Positions 9,392 to 19,034 are shown, numbered from the stretch's first letter. The stretch: DNA of 64,000 nt from Kordia antarctica (GCF_009901525.1 NZ_CP019288.1:3563501-3627500); one strand, 5' to 3'. Notes: generated by a model not told the origin, from the sequence alone. Program-made: numbers and translations.

Positions 9392-11080
9392 ATGATGAAT
9401 AACGAATTAAAAATCATGAATACAAAAGCACAAGCTAGCACAAAAAATTCATTCCTACGAATGAGCAGCTTTTTGATGGTTTGCTTTTTTCTAGTAACTA
9501 GCTATTCATTTGCGCAAAAAACCAATGCAAGTGTTGATTTAACTAAAATAAAAATTGGAGAAGAAATAAAACTTTCCATTTCAGTTGAAGCAGATTCTAC
9601 GGCAAGCATTATTTTTCCTGAAGGAAACACGCTTTTTTCACCGTTGGAATTGTTGGAATCATACAAAGTTGACACGATAAAAAAAGACGGGAAGTACAAT
9701 TTGATAAAGCAATATGGATTAACGCAATTTGATTCAGGCGTGTATTTCATTCCGAAGCAAAAAATACTCATTAACGAGAAACCTTTCTTTACAGATTCTA
9801 TTCGGATCGCTGTGGCGGATGTTGCTGTCGATACGTTGAAGCAGAAAATGTATAAAATAAAATCAATCGTTTCTGTTGAAAAAGGGAATAGCAATTGGTG
9901 GGTTTATCTATTACTTGTTTTAGGATTATTGCTAGCATTCGGGTTGTATTTCTACTACTTTGTATTTCAGCTAAAAGCGAAAAAAGAAAAGAAGAAAAAA
10001 GCGGAAATTCCAGCATATGATAGAGCTTTATTACAATTGAATGAGCTTGACAATTCTACCTTATTACTAAAATCAGAATATAAAGATTACTATTCAGAAT
10101 TGACAAATATTGTACGTCAATACATTGAAGAAGAAGTTCGGATTGATGCTTTAGAAAGTACAACGGAAGAACTCATCCGAAAAATAGAAGCACAGAAAAA
10201 AGCAGGATATTTAGACTTAAAAGAAGAAACGATAAAAAGTCTAAAAAACGTATTGCAAACTGCCGATTTGGTAAAGTTTGCAAAATCAAAACCTGATGAT
10301 TCGGTGGTGCAAGCCGATCGTAATTTGGTCGAACATATTGTAGTAGAAACCAAAGAGGCGATTCCAGAAATCTCGCAAGAAGAATTACGAAAAGATGAAG
10401 AATATAAATTGCGATTGCTTGAAGAACAACGTAAAAAACGTCGTTTCAGAAATGCACTGATCGGAATTGGTGCCATGATTATTGTTTTTGGCGGACTCAT
10501 CGGTTATGCAACCTTAACATACGTAAAAGAAAACACGTACATCGGTCATTCTATGGACGATTTACAGGAAGCAGAATGGGTAACAAGTGAATATGGAGCT
10601 TCTGGTTTTACCATTGCTACACCAAAAGTATTGAAACGGATTTCGCCAATACAAATGCCTGACAGTATTAAAACAGAATTCGATTCGCAAATGTTTCAGT
10701 ACAACAGTTACTTAGCACCATTTATGATCAATCTGGAAACAGTAACATTTACAAAAAAAACAGACATTACAGCAGATAAAATATCTGAAAAAGTATTAAG
10801 ACAAATGCAAGAAGCTGGCGCACAAGATATCATTGTAAAATTTGATGAGTACGAATCGCCACGTGGAATCAAAGGACTCAAAATGTACGGAAGTGCAACG
10901 TTTAACGATGTGGAAAATCCGTTAGGAACATCACAAAAAAGAGCGTACGCAGTTTACATATTTGAAGAAGGCGTTGGCATACAAATTCTGCGTTTTTCAT
11001 ATGCAGATAAAGACGAAGAAGCGAAAAAAGTATTGGATAGAGTTATGAACTCATTAGCGCAAATAGAAGAACAAAAATGA
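9392..11080 (+). CDS. BatD-like membrane protein between DUF58 and batA
   Basis: A 562-residue protein with an N-terminal hydrophobic export signal ending near SYSFAQ, an extracytoplasmic beta-rich region resembling BatD/oxygen-tolerance domains (about 45-155), a transmembrane helix (WWVYLLLVLGLLLAFGLYF), a cytoplasmic charged helical region, a second transmembrane helix (near residue 355) and a C-terminal extracytoplasmic domain. Flavobacterial Bat operons commonly carry such a gene at this position. Several in-frame ATGs exist (9392, 9416, 9461); the first is given, but the signal sequence would still be complete from the third. It overlaps batA by 4 nt (ATGA). The function is inferred from position only. 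Confidence 0.7.
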   Translation: MMNNELKIMNTKAQASTKNSFLRMSSFLMVCFFLVTSYSFAQKTNASVDLTKIKIGEEIKLSISVEADSTASIIFPEGNTLFSPLELLESYKVDTIKKDGKYNLIKQYGLTQFDSGVYFIPKQKILINEKPFFTDSIRIAVADVAVDTLKQKMYKIKSIVSVEKGNSNWWVYLLLVLGLLLAFGLYFYYFVFQLKAKKEKKKKAEIPAYDRALLQLNELDNSTLLLKSEYKDYYSELTNIVRQYIEEEVRIDALESTTEELIRKIEAQKKAGYLDLKEETIKSLKNVLQTADLVKFAKSKPDDSVVQADRNLVEHIVVETKEAIPEISQEELRKDEEYKLRLLEEQRKKRRFRNALIGIGAMIIVFGGLIGYATLTYVKENTYIGHSMDDLQEAEWVTSEYGASGFTIATPKVLKRISPIQMPDSIKTEFDSQMFQYNSYLAPFMINLETVTFTKKTDITADKISEKVLRQMQEAGAQDIIVKFDEYESPRGIKGLKMYGSATFNDVENPLGTSQKRAYAVYIFEEGVGIQILRFSYADKDEEAKKVLDRVMNSLAQIEEQK

Positions 11081-12087
11081 TGTTAGAAAATTATAGTTTT
11101 GCCCATCCACAATTTTTCTGGTTGCTAGTGTTCATTCCATTAGCAATTGCTTGGTATGTTTGGAAAAAACCGAAACAATTGGCGTCTGTAAAAATGTCAA
11201 GCTTGCAAGGTTTTAAAGCAACATCAAGTATTTTACCAAAATTAAAGCCAATATTATTTGTGTTGCGAATGTTGGCAATTGCGGCGATCATTACAGCAAT
11301 TGCGCGTCCGCAAATCAAAGAAGTTTCTTCGCGAATCAAAACCAACAACGGAATTGATATCGTAATGGCAATAGATGTTTCGGCAAGTATGTTATCGAGA
11401 GATTTAAAACCAAACCGATTGAGCGCGCTGAAAAGAGTCGCTGCCGAATTTATAGAAGGAAGACCAAGTGACCGAATAGGATTGGTAGTGTATGCAGGAG
11501 AAAGTTTTACCAAAACACCAATTACAACGGATAAAAATATCATTCAAAATGCATTAAAAGACATCAAATATAAGCATGGCGAATTGGAAGGCGGAACCGC
11601 AATCGGAATGGGATTAGCAACAGCCGTAAATCGTTTAAAAGATAGCAAAGCCAAAAGTAAAGTCATTATATTATTGACGGATGGAGTGAACAATACAGGA
11701 TTCATTGAGCCGCAAACTGCTTCGGAATTGGCTGTAGAATATGGTATCAAAACGTACACAATTGGTATTGGAACCAACGGAATGGCTTCTACACCTGTGG
11801 CGTTAAATCCGGATGGAACCATTTTGTTTAGAAACATGCAAGTCACGATTGATGAAGAATTACTAAAGAATATTGCAACCACAACAGGCGGAAAATACTT
11901 TAGAGCGACCAACAGCGAAAAGCTGGCGGAAATCTATGAAGAAATCAACAAATTAGAAAAGACAGAAATAGAAGAATTTCGGTATACAAACTATGAAGAG
12001 AAATTCAGATTATTTGTATTATTTGCTGGAATTTTATTATTGATAGAAATACTATTGCGTAAAACACTATTTAGAAGTTTCATCTAA
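11077..12087 (+). CDS. batA: BatA, VWA domain membrane protein
   Basis: A 336-residue inner-membrane protein with two N-terminal hydrophobic helices (about 12-29 and 57-76), a periplasmic von Willebrand factor A domain carrying the MIDAS motif DVSAS (Asp100-Ser104) and the later TDG motif, and a C-terminal membrane helix. This is the typical BatA layout (membrane-VWA-membrane) of the Bacteroides aerotolerance operon. Its start overlaps the stop of the preceding gene, and batB follows after 8 nt. BatA is proposed to form a complex with BatB and the TPR protein BatC in the cell envelope. Aerotolerance is the classical phenotype, but the molecular function is unsettled. Confidence 0.88.
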   Translation: MMLENYSFAHPQFFWLLVFIPLAIAWYVWKKPKQLASVKMSSLQGFKATSSILPKLKPILFVLRMLAIAAIITAIARPQIKEVSSRIKTNNGIDIVMAIDVSASMLSRDLKPNRLSALKRVAAEFIEGRPSDRIGLVVYAGESFTKTPITTDKNIIQNALKDIKYKHGELEGGTAIGMGLATAVNRLKDSKAKSKVIILLTDGVNNTGFIEPQTASELAVEYGIKTYTIGIGTNGMASTPVALNPDGTILFRNMQVTIDEELLKNIATTTGGKYFRATNSEKLAEIYEEINKLEKTEIEEFRYTNYEEKFRLFVLFAGILLLIEILLRKTLFRSFI

Positions 12088-12095
12088 AACGAATT

Positions 12096-13130
12096 ATGTT
12101 AGAAGAAAAAAAATATTTTTACTTACTAATTATCATCCCAATTGTGGTGTTGGTATTTGTATTATTGCAACTTTGGAAACGAAGCGCGCAACGCAAATTT
12201 GCCGACAAAAAATTGCTAGAACGGTTAAGTCCAGAAAAATCAATTTTCAAGCCAATTTTGAAGTTGACTATTTGGTGTTTGGCAATTGCTTCCTTAGTTG
12301 TTGCATTGGTAAATCCGAAAATTGGAACAAAACTTGAAACGGTAAAACGTGAAGGCGTTGACATTGTTTTTGCAGTAGATGTATCTAAAAGTATGTTGGC
12401 AGAAGACATTTCGCCAAGCCGATTGGACAAAGCAAAACGGATTGTTTCTGAAATTATCAATAATTTGGGAAGTGACCGAATCGGAATCATCGCGTATGCG
12501 GGAAGAGCTGTGCCACAATTGCCAATTACCACCGATTTTTCAGCGGCAAAAATGTTTTTAGCAAACCTAAATACAGATATGTTGTCTTCGCAAGGAACAG
12601 CGATTGATGATGCAATTCGTTTGGCAAAAACCTATTATGACGATGTAGAACAAACCAATAGAGTTTTGGTCATTATTTCTGATGGAGAAGATCATACAGG
12701 CGGCGCAGGAAAACTAGCGGAAGAAGCAACGAAAGAAGGCATAAAAACCTATACAATTGGCGTTGGAACGGCAAAAGGTGGACCAATTCCAATCAAAAGA
12801 AGAGGAATTACAGAATCGTTCAAACGAGATTTACAAGGCGAAGTTGTCATTACAAAATTGAACGAAAAAACGTTGAAAGACATTGCTTCGGAAGGAAATG
12901 GCGAATATGTTGACGGAACTGTAACGGAAGAAGCAGTAGAATTCATCAAAAACCGATTGGGAACGATGAACAAAACAGAATTTGAAGCAAAACAATTCTC
13001 GGAATATCAAGATCAATTTCAATGGTTTCTTGGTTTGGGAATCTTCTTATTACTGTTAGATGTTTTCTTGTTAGAACGAAAAACTGCTTGGTTGCAAAAG
13101 TTGAACTTATTTAATGAAAAAGAATCATGA
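12096..13130 (+). CDS. batB: BatB, VWA domain membrane protein
   Basis: A 344-residue paralogue of BatA with the same layout: N-terminal helices (about 8-26 and 54-72), a VWA domain with MIDAS DVSKS (Asp95-Ser99), ISDGEDHTGG in the later metal-site loop, and a C-terminal helix (about 308-327). A basic loop, IPIKRRGITESFKRD, lies after the VWA core, as in other BatB proteins. It overlaps batC by 4 nt, so translation is coupled. BatA and BatB being adjacent strongly supports both assignments. Confidence 0.88.
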   Translation: MLEEKKYFYLLIIIPIVVLVFVLLQLWKRSAQRKFADKKLLERLSPEKSIFKPILKLTIWCLAIASLVVALVNPKIGTKLETVKREGVDIVFAVDVSKSMLAEDISPSRLDKAKRIVSEIINNLGSDRIGIIAYAGRAVPQLPITTDFSAAKMFLANLNTDMLSSQGTAIDDAIRLAKTYYDDVEQTNRVLVIISDGEDHTGGAGKLAEEATKEGIKTYTIGVGTAKGGPIPIKRRGITESFKRDLQGEVVITKLNEKTLKDIASEGNGEYVDGTVTEEAVEFIKNRLGTMNKTEFEAKQFSEYQDQFQWFLGLGIFLLLLDVFLLERKTAWLQKLNLFNEKES

Positions 13131-13981
13131 AGCACTTACAAAACATATTGATTTTACTGTGTACAATTTCTATCGCGCAAGCGCAAAATAAAGAAGCGGA
13201 ACAAATCAAACAAGAATCAAATAATTACACATACAAAGCAAATGAAGCTTTGAAAGAAAATAGTTTTGCTGATGCAGAAGCTGAATACCGAAAAGCAATT
13301 TCCAAAGATGGAGAAAACGCAACGGCAAAGTATAACTTAGGAAACGCGTATTACGAAAATGAAAGTTACCAAGCTGCATTTGACCGATACAAACAAGCTT
13401 CAGAAGTTGCACTCACAAAACCAGAAAAACACAGCGCATATCATAACATGGGAAATATTTTCATGAAAAAACAAGAATATGCAAAAGCTGTAGAAGCTTA
13501 TAAAATGGCACTTCGCAACAATCCAACAGACGATGAAACTCGCTACAATCTGGCATTAGCCAAAGACATGTTGGAGAAAAATCCTCCGAAAGAGGACGAC
13601 AAAGACAAAAAAGACAAGGACAAAAAGGAAGAAGATAAAGAGCAGGATAAAAAAGATCAAGACGACAAAGACAAGAAAGATAAAAACGAAGATAAAGGCG
13701 ATAAGGAGAAAGACGAAGGCGGAAAGGACGACAAAAATAAAGACGGAGAAGGCGATAAAGAGAAAGAAAAGAATAAGCAAGACGATAAAAAAGATCAAAA
13801 CAAATCGGATCAAAAAGACGATCAAGATAAGCAACAACAACAGCCAAAACCAAATCAGTTGTCGCCTGAACAAGTGAAAAGTTTGTTACAAGCAATGAAC
13901 AATGCGGAAAAGAAAACCCAAGACAAACTGAATGAGAAAAAAGGAAAAGCCATCAAAATAAAAGCTGAAAAAGACTGGTAA
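13127..13981 (+). CDS. batC: BatC, TPR protein with Lys/Asp-rich tail
   Basis: A 284-residue protein with an N-terminal signal peptide (cleavage probably after AQAQ), about three tetratricopeptide repeats (residues 30-145; AEAEYRKAISKDGENATAKYNLGN is the clearest), then an extreme low-complexity Lys/Asp/Glu stretch of about 90 residues, a Gln/Pro patch, and a conserved-looking terminal helix (SPEQVKSLLQAMNNAEKKTQ). BatC proteins are periplasmic and interact with BatA/BatB. The charged stretch explains long antisense frames that are not genes. The 230 nt that follow before batD contain an inserted repeat. Confidence 0.85.
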   Translation: MKHLQNILILLCTISIAQAQNKEAEQIKQESNNYTYKANEALKENSFADAEAEYRKAISKDGENATAKYNLGNAYYENESYQAAFDRYKQASEVALTKPEKHSAYHNMGNIFMKKQEYAKAVEAYKMALRNNPTDDETRYNLALAKDMLEKNPPKEDDKDKKDKDKKEEDKEQDKKDQDDKDKKDKNEDKGDKEKDEGGKDDKNKDGEGDKEKEKNKQDDKKDQNKSDQKDDQDKQQQQPKPNQLSPEQVKSLLQAMNNAEKKTQDKLNEKKGKAIKIKAEKDW

Positions 13982-13992
13982 TTATATCAATA

Positions 13993-14168
13993 TTGTTCGA
14001 TAAAAGATACAAGATCGCTACGCTTTTAGAATCAAGAACAAAGACCTTGTAATAACTATCTGATAACCAATTGTAATTTTAAAAGCACGGTATTTGTATA
14101 GTAGAATACTGAAACTTCAATTACAAATGGACTTTGAGATATTTTAAATAATTATAATCGGACACTAA
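13993..14168. repeat. GTCCGAT-ended repeat element, copy A
   Basis: This segment inside the bat operon matches 44560-44777 along most of its length. Matching landmarks are TTGTTCGATAAAAGATA at the left, a GCT(A)CGC...AAAGACTT segment, ATAACTAT(C/T)TGA in the middle, ACTTCAATTA, and AATCGGACACTAA at the right. The right end reversed (TTAGTGTCCGATTA) resembles the left end of copy B (TTGTCCGATAA), so the ends form a rough terminal inverted repeat. It has no ORF and is probably a non-autonomous, MITE-like element. Confidence 0.65.
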
Positions 14169-14211
14169 TAGTATTATATATAAAAAAACGAAGAAAAGTT
14201 CGTTACAATAC

Positions 14212-15978
14212 ATGAAAATAAAAGTATACATATCCACTATTATTTTATTGCTATTCGCAGGTTTCGTATCTGCGCAGGTTACGTTTGTAACTAAAGTAAG
14301 TAAAAAGAAATTGGGCGTAAATGAGCGTTTGCGTGTAGATTTTGAAATGAACGAAGATGGCGACAATTTTACGCGACCAGCATTTACAGGTTTCCGAATT
14401 GCTGCAGGTCCAGTACAATCTATGAATCACGTTTGGAACAACGGACAACGCTCGTTTTCAAAAACGTACACATATTTTTTGCAGCCAACGAAGGAAGGAA
14501 AATTTACCATAAAGCAAGCAAAGGTTGAAATTGAAGGAAAAGTTTATAAAACCTTGCCTGTTACGGTTCAAGTTGTCAAAGCAGTTGCCAAACCAAAAGA
14601 TGGAAATAATGCAGAATATGCAGTTTCTGAAGGAATTCATATGGTGACAGAAGTTTCAAACGGAAATCCGTATTTGAACGAACCTGTCACAATTTCCTAT
14701 AAATTATATGTAAAATCGGGCATTATTATTAATGATTATAGTGAACTTGGAAAGCCAAAATTTAATAATTTTTGGAGTCAAAATATACAAACACAACTCA
14801 AAGCGCAAAACGGAACTTATAAAGGCGAACCGTATCCGTATGTAATATTAAAACGATTTGTGTTATATCCACAGAAAAGCGGAAAACAAGTGATTGAGCC
14901 ATTTTCTATTGATGTGCAAGTTTCTGTACCAACACAACGTAGAGATGTTTTTGGAAGACGTTACGAAACGGTTCATAAAACGATATCATCGCCACAAAGA
15001 ACAATTAATGTAAAAACATTGCCAGAAGCTGGAAAACCCACAGATTTTTCGGGCGCAGTTGGTGATTTTGATTTTGAAGTAACCACAAGCAAAACTTCAT
15101 TGGATGCGAATGAGTCGCTTCAGGCAAAAGTAGAAGTGACAGGAAAAGGAAACTTAAAATTATTTCAATTACCAAAACTCAATTTGCCAAGCTCATTAGA
15201 AGTGTATGAACCTGAATTCACCGAAAGTGTGACAACTCGCTTGAGCGGAATGCAAGGGAAAATTTCAGATAGTTATACAGTTGTGCCGCGATACAAAGGG
15301 AAATATCCAATTCCGAGTATTTCATTTTCGTATTTTGATCCGAAAGACAAAACATATAAAACAATAGCTTCTGACGAAATTATTATTAATGTGATTAATG
15401 GTCCAGCAAATACAATAGTTGCCGAAAACACTAATGAAACAAATCAAAAACAAGCAATTGCAACTACTGGTTCACAATTCAAGTTTTTAAAAACAGACGC
15501 AAATTTAACGCCGATTGCCACCGAAGATTTCTTTAAATCGAATCTATTTTACGGATTGTTAGTTGCTCCTTTCTTTTTTATTCCAATTATATTATTAGTT
15601 AGAAGAAAAAAGAGAGCGTTTGATAATGATATTCAAGGAAGTAAAACACGGATGGCAAATCGTTTGGCGAAGAAATACTTATCGGAAGCGAAGAAGAAAC
15701 TTGGCGATAAAGAAGCATTTTATGAAGTGTTAGAACCAGCTTTGCACAATTACTTGCGAGCAAAAATTAGCATAGAAACATCTGAATTTAGCAAAGAAAA
15801 AATAAGTCAATTATTGACAGAACGTAATGTGAAAGATGAAACAGTTCGTGATTTTATAACATTGTTAGAAAGTTGCGAATTTGCACGTTTTACGCCTGCA
15901 TCTAATGTGACGATTACGAAAGATTACGAAAAATCGGTGGAAACTATTTCGCAAATTGACAAACAAATAAATCGATAA
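14212..15978 (+). CDS. batD: BatD family protein
   Basis: A 588-residue protein with a signal peptide (ending near GFVSAQ), a long extracytoplasmic region of Ig-like beta domains (about 20-420), one transmembrane helix (NLFYGLLVAPFFFIPIILL, about 445-463) and a cytoplasmic helical tail of about 125 residues. This is the normal BatD (oxygen tolerance, DUF11/BatD-like) organisation. It is separated from batC by a repeat insertion but stays in operon order, and is followed by batE after 6 nt. It probably works with the BatA-BatB-BatC complex in the envelope. Confidence 0.85.
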   Translation: MKIKVYISTIILLLFAGFVSAQVTFVTKVSKKKLGVNERLRVDFEMNEDGDNFTRPAFTGFRIAAGPVQSMNHVWNNGQRSFSKTYTYFLQPTKEGKFTIKQAKVEIEGKVYKTLPVTVQVVKAVAKPKDGNNAEYAVSEGIHMVTEVSNGNPYLNEPVTISYKLYVKSGIIINDYSELGKPKFNNFWSQNIQTQLKAQNGTYKGEPYPYVILKRFVLYPQKSGKQVIEPFSIDVQVSVPTQRRDVFGRRYETVHKTISSPQRTINVKTLPEAGKPTDFSGAVGDFDFEVTTSKTSLDANESLQAKVEVTGKGNLKLFQLPKLNLPSSLEVYEPEFTESVTTRLSGMQGKISDSYTVVPRYKGKYPIPSISFSYFDPKDKTYKTIASDEIIINVINGPANTIVAENTNETNQKQAIATTGSQFKFLKTDANLTPIATEDFFKSNLFYGLLVAPFFFIPIILLVRRKKRAFDNDIQGSKTRMANRLAKKYLSEAKKKLGDKEAFYEVLEPALHNYLRAKISIETSEFSKEKISQLLTERNVKDETVRDFITLLESCEFARFTPASNVTITKDYEKSVETISQIDKQINR

Positions 15979-15984
15979 AAAGAA

Positions 15985-16746
15985 ATGAAAATCAAGATCA
16001 CATATATGTTTCTCGTGTTCATTTCTAGTTTTGCACTAGCTTTTGGACAAGATAATACAGCATTATTCGACGCGGCAAATAAAGCGTATAATGATGGAAA
16101 TTATGCAGAAGCGATTGTAAATTATAAGTCAATTCTGGAAACAGAAAACCATTCAGCAGCTATTTATTACAATCTTGGAAACGCATATTACAAAAGAAAT
16201 GAAATTGGTCCAAGTGTGTATTATTTTGAAAAAGCGTTACAGCTTTCGCCGAATGATACAGATATTTTGAACAATCTGGCGTATGCCAAAAACATGACAA
16301 TTGACGCGATTGAAGCGTTGCCAAAAACACAACTTTCTAAATTTGTTGGAAACATTACAGGAACATTTACGTACAATCAATGGGCTTGGATTGCTGTGAT
16401 TTGTGGGTTTTTATGTGTGATTTCATTCTTATTGTATCAATTTGCATATCAAACCTTGAAAAAAAGAATCTATTTTATTGTGAGTTTTATCACTTTCCTT
16501 TTTATCTTGGGAACTGTTGCAATTGCATATCAACAATATGGGAAGGTTCAAAAAGATAGACCTGCCATTATATTTGCAACGGAAACAACTGTAAAGGCTG
16601 AACCAAACTTGCGAAGTGATGCAGTTTTTGTATTGCATGAAGGAACAAAAGTTCAGGTGTTAGATACCATTGATAGTTGGAAAAAAATTCAACTCATTGA
16701 TGGAAAAACAGGTTGGATTGTCGCAGAAGACGTAAACGAATTATAA
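15985..16746 (+). CDS. batE: BatE, TPR and SH3b domain protein
   Basis: A 253-residue protein with a signal peptide (ending near LAFGQ), two or three TPRs (about 25-110, with the AIYYNLGNAYYKRNEIGPSVYYFEKAL pattern), two transmembrane helices (about 132-150 and 160-178) and a C-terminal bacterial SH3 domain (about 190-250, ending in WIVAEDVNEL). This combination is typical of BatE at the end of the aerotolerance operon. SH3b domains often bind peptidoglycan or proteins, which would place the tail outside the cytoplasm. It is spaced 6 nt from batD and 9 nt from the next small gene. Confidence 0.85.
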   Translation: MKIKITYMFLVFISSFALAFGQDNTALFDAANKAYNDGNYAEAIVNYKSILETENHSAAIYYNLGNAYYKRNEIGPSVYYFEKALQLSPNDTDILNNLAYAKNMTIDAIEALPKTQLSKFVGNITGTFTYNQWAWIAVICGFLCVISFLLYQFAYQTLKKRIYFIVSFITFLFILGTVAIAYQQYGKVQKDRPAIIFATETTVKAEPNLRSDAVFVLHEGTKVQVLDTIDSWKKIQLIDGKTGWIVAEDVNEL

Positions 16747-16755
16747 TATATTATT

Positions 16756-17079
16756 TTGAATAAAACAAAAACACATACACTACTTAGATTTTCACTTTTG
16801 GTGGGAATGTGTGCGTATGTAACTTTTTTAGTTTATAATAAAATTCAATCTTCGTTTGATATAGATGCTATCGTACTTACAGAACAAATAGAGATTGACA
16901 CAGAAGAAAATACGGAAAAAGAAATTGATTTTGAAGATGAAATTAAATTGCAAACAACACATTCTGTAGAAGTATTTATAAGTACAGATCAAGAATACAA
17001 ATACTATAAAAATACGCATCAATTTCCGCTATCTTCTTATGTGGAACATTTGACGCCACCTCCGAAATTGTCTTGTTAA
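16756..17079 (+). CDS. Small single-pass membrane protein of unknown function
   Basis: A 107-residue protein with an N-terminal helix (LLRFSLLVGMCAYVTFLVY), then an acidic segment and a Pro-rich end, PPPKLSC. The best start is TTG at 16756, which keeps the whole hydrophobic helix; the first ATG would cut into it. It lies 9 nt after batE in the same direction and 83 nt before the SulP gene, so it probably ends the Bat transcript. I do not recognise a family. Confidence 0.55.
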   Translation: MNKTKTHTLLRFSLLVGMCAYVTFLVYNKIQSSFDIDAIVLTEQIEIDTEENTEKEIDFEDEIKLQTTHSVEVFISTDQEYKYYKNTHQFPLSSYVEHLTPPPKLSC

Positions 17080-17162
17080 ATATTCCAATAAGAATATAAA
17101 ATTTCAACATACATTAAATGGTGTGCAAATCGTATACTACTCAACAAACACAACCCAAACGA

Positions 17163-19034
17163 ATGAAAAAATTATTTTCAAATTTCAAAGGCGATGCTTT
17201 TGGAGGAATTACCGCAGGAATTGTTGCCTTACCATTAGCATTAGCTTTCGGAGTTTCTTCAGGATTAGGCCCAAGCGCAGGATTATATGGCGCTATTTTT
17301 ATAGGATTCTTTGCCGCTTTATTTGGAGGAACCAACACACAAATTTCTGGACCAACCGCGCCAATGACTGCTGTAAGTATGTTAGTTATTGCCGGAATTG
17401 TTGCTACTAAAGGAAGTGTAGAAAGTGCAATGCCCGCAATTTTAACCGTTTTCCTTTTGGCAGGGATATTCCAAATAGGTTTAGGTGCAATAGGATTAGG
17501 GAAATATATAAAATACATTCCGTATCCTGTAGTTTCAGGATTTATGACGGCTATTGGTGTGATTATTTTGATTACACAAATTTTACCTTCTATCGGATAT
17601 TACCCAAAAGCAGATGTGGAATATGTAAGTCAGTTTAAGCCAAAAGCAGAAGAGGTTATCTTAAAGGACATATTAAAAAAAGAACAGGAAGAAGGAATTC
17701 TTGTATTAGAAGATTTCAGAAAAACGATTGAAAGCGCAAAACAAATATCACAAGAAGATATTTTAGAAAAATCGCAAACCTTAGCTAATAATAACGCTTC
17801 TGGTGTTATTGGAGCTTTAAGAGTATTGCCACGTGCGCTAAAAAATATCAATTGGCTAGAACTCATGTTGGCGCTCGGAACTATTTTTATTATTTACGGC
17901 TTTAAACGGATTACCAAAGCTGTTCCGAGTACGCTGGTGGCACTCGTCGTCATGTCGGGAATAGCGTATCTTTTCAAATTAAAATACCAACCTATTGAAG
18001 CAATTACAGGAGATTTCCCAATGCCAAATATGGAAATATTTACTGGTTTTAGTCTCGGGAGCATTACGCCATACATATTTACTGCATTGACTTTAGCATT
18101 GTTAGGAGCTATTGATTCACTATTAACAAGTGTTGTAGCGGATAATATGACCAAAACAAAACACCAACCAAACAAGGAATTAGTTGGACAAGGAATTGGA
18201 AATTCTATTGCGGCAATATTTGGAGGAATTCCAGGTGCAGGAGCAACAATCAGAACTGTTGTAAATATCAATTCTGGAGGAAAAACACGCTTATCAGGAA
18301 TGATTGCAGGTGTATTACTGTTAGTTATTCTATTGGCTTTAGGACCAATTGCTTCACAAATTCCGGCAGCCGTATTAGCAGGAATTTTAATTACAGTTGG
18401 AATTGGTGTTATGGATTATAAAGGCTTAAAAGCGATTCCGAGTTTGCCAAAAGACATGAAAATAGGACCTTTAAAACTAAGTTCAGAAGTATTAATTATG
18501 TTAATAGTTCTTGGATTGTCAACCTTTTGGGATTTAATTTACGCTGTAGGAATTGGGTTGATAATTGCTTCGTTAATGTTTATGAAGAAAATTGGAGACA
18601 TTACCGCAAGAAGATCTGATGTAAAAGCATTAAAAGAAGAAGCTTGGGATGATGAAATTGACTTCCCTGAAAATTTAAAAGAAGAGGTTTTCATTAAACA
18701 CATTAAAGGACCATTATTCTTTGGTTCTACGAGTGAAATTCAAGCGTTGGCAAAACAATTGCCCGATACGGCTCGTACAGTGATTATTCGTATGGGAAGA
18801 ATGCAATATATAGATCAATCTGGATTGTATGCATTGGAAGATATTTTAGTCGATTTAAAAAGTGCAGGACGAAAAGTATTGTTTGTCAACATTCCAAAAC
18901 AGCCAAAATACATGATGGAACGAATTGATATTATTCCAGATTTAATTCCAATAGAAGATTGTTTCAAATCGTTTCAGGAATGTCTAAAATGGATTAAAGA
19001 GAATGTAAAAGATACCATTCCACATAAAAAATAA
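17163..19034 (+). CDS. SulP family inorganic anion transporter with STAS domain
   Basis: A 623-residue inner-membrane transporter of the SLC26/SulP family. The N-terminal GDAFGGITAGIVALPLALAFG and the GLYGAIFIGFFAALFGGTNTQISGPTAPM segment are family signatures. A cytoplasmic STAS domain occupies roughly the last 110 residues (HIKGPLFFGSTSEI ... MGRMQYIDQSGLYALEDIL). SulP proteins move sulfate, bicarbonate or other anions. A long insert between transmembrane helices (about residues 140-220) carries acidic and Lys-rich sequence. I chose the ATG at 17163 (MKKLFSNFKGDAF) over an in-frame ATG at 17118, whose extension has no family similarity. The substrate is unresolved. Confidence 0.88.
   Translation: MKKLFSNFKGDAFGGITAGIVALPLALAFGVSSGLGPSAGLYGAIFIGFFAALFGGTNTQISGPTAPMTAVSMLVIAGIVATKGSVESAMPAILTVFLLAGIFQIGLGAIGLGKYIKYIPYPVVSGFMTAIGVIILITQILPSIGYYPKADVEYVSQFKPKAEEVILKDILKKEQEEGILVLEDFRKTIESAKQISQEDILEKSQTLANNNASGVIGALRVLPRALKNINWLELMLALGTIFIIYGFKRITKAVPSTLVALVVMSGIAYLFKLKYQPIEAITGDFPMPNMEIFTGFSLGSITPYIFTALTLALLGAIDSLLTSVVADNMTKTKHQPNKELVGQGIGNSIAAIFGGIPGAGATIRTVVNINSGGKTRLSGMIAGVLLLVILLALGPIASQIPAAVLAGILITVGIGVMDYKGLKAIPSLPKDMKIGPLKLSSEVLIMLIVLGLSTFWDLIYAVGIGLIIASLMFMKKIGDITARRSDVKALKEEAWDDEIDFPENLKEEVFIKHIKGPLFFGSTSEIQALAKQLPDTARTVIIRMGRMQYIDQSGLYALEDILVDLKSAGRKVLFVNIPKQPKYMMERIDIIPDLIPIEDCFKSFQECLKWIKENVKDTIPHKK

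Noticed and set aside
13461-13895. Long antisense frames opposite batC
   Set aside because: They are the complement of the Lys/Asp codon tract and give Leu/Phe-rich nonsense; the sense frame has TPRs and operon position.
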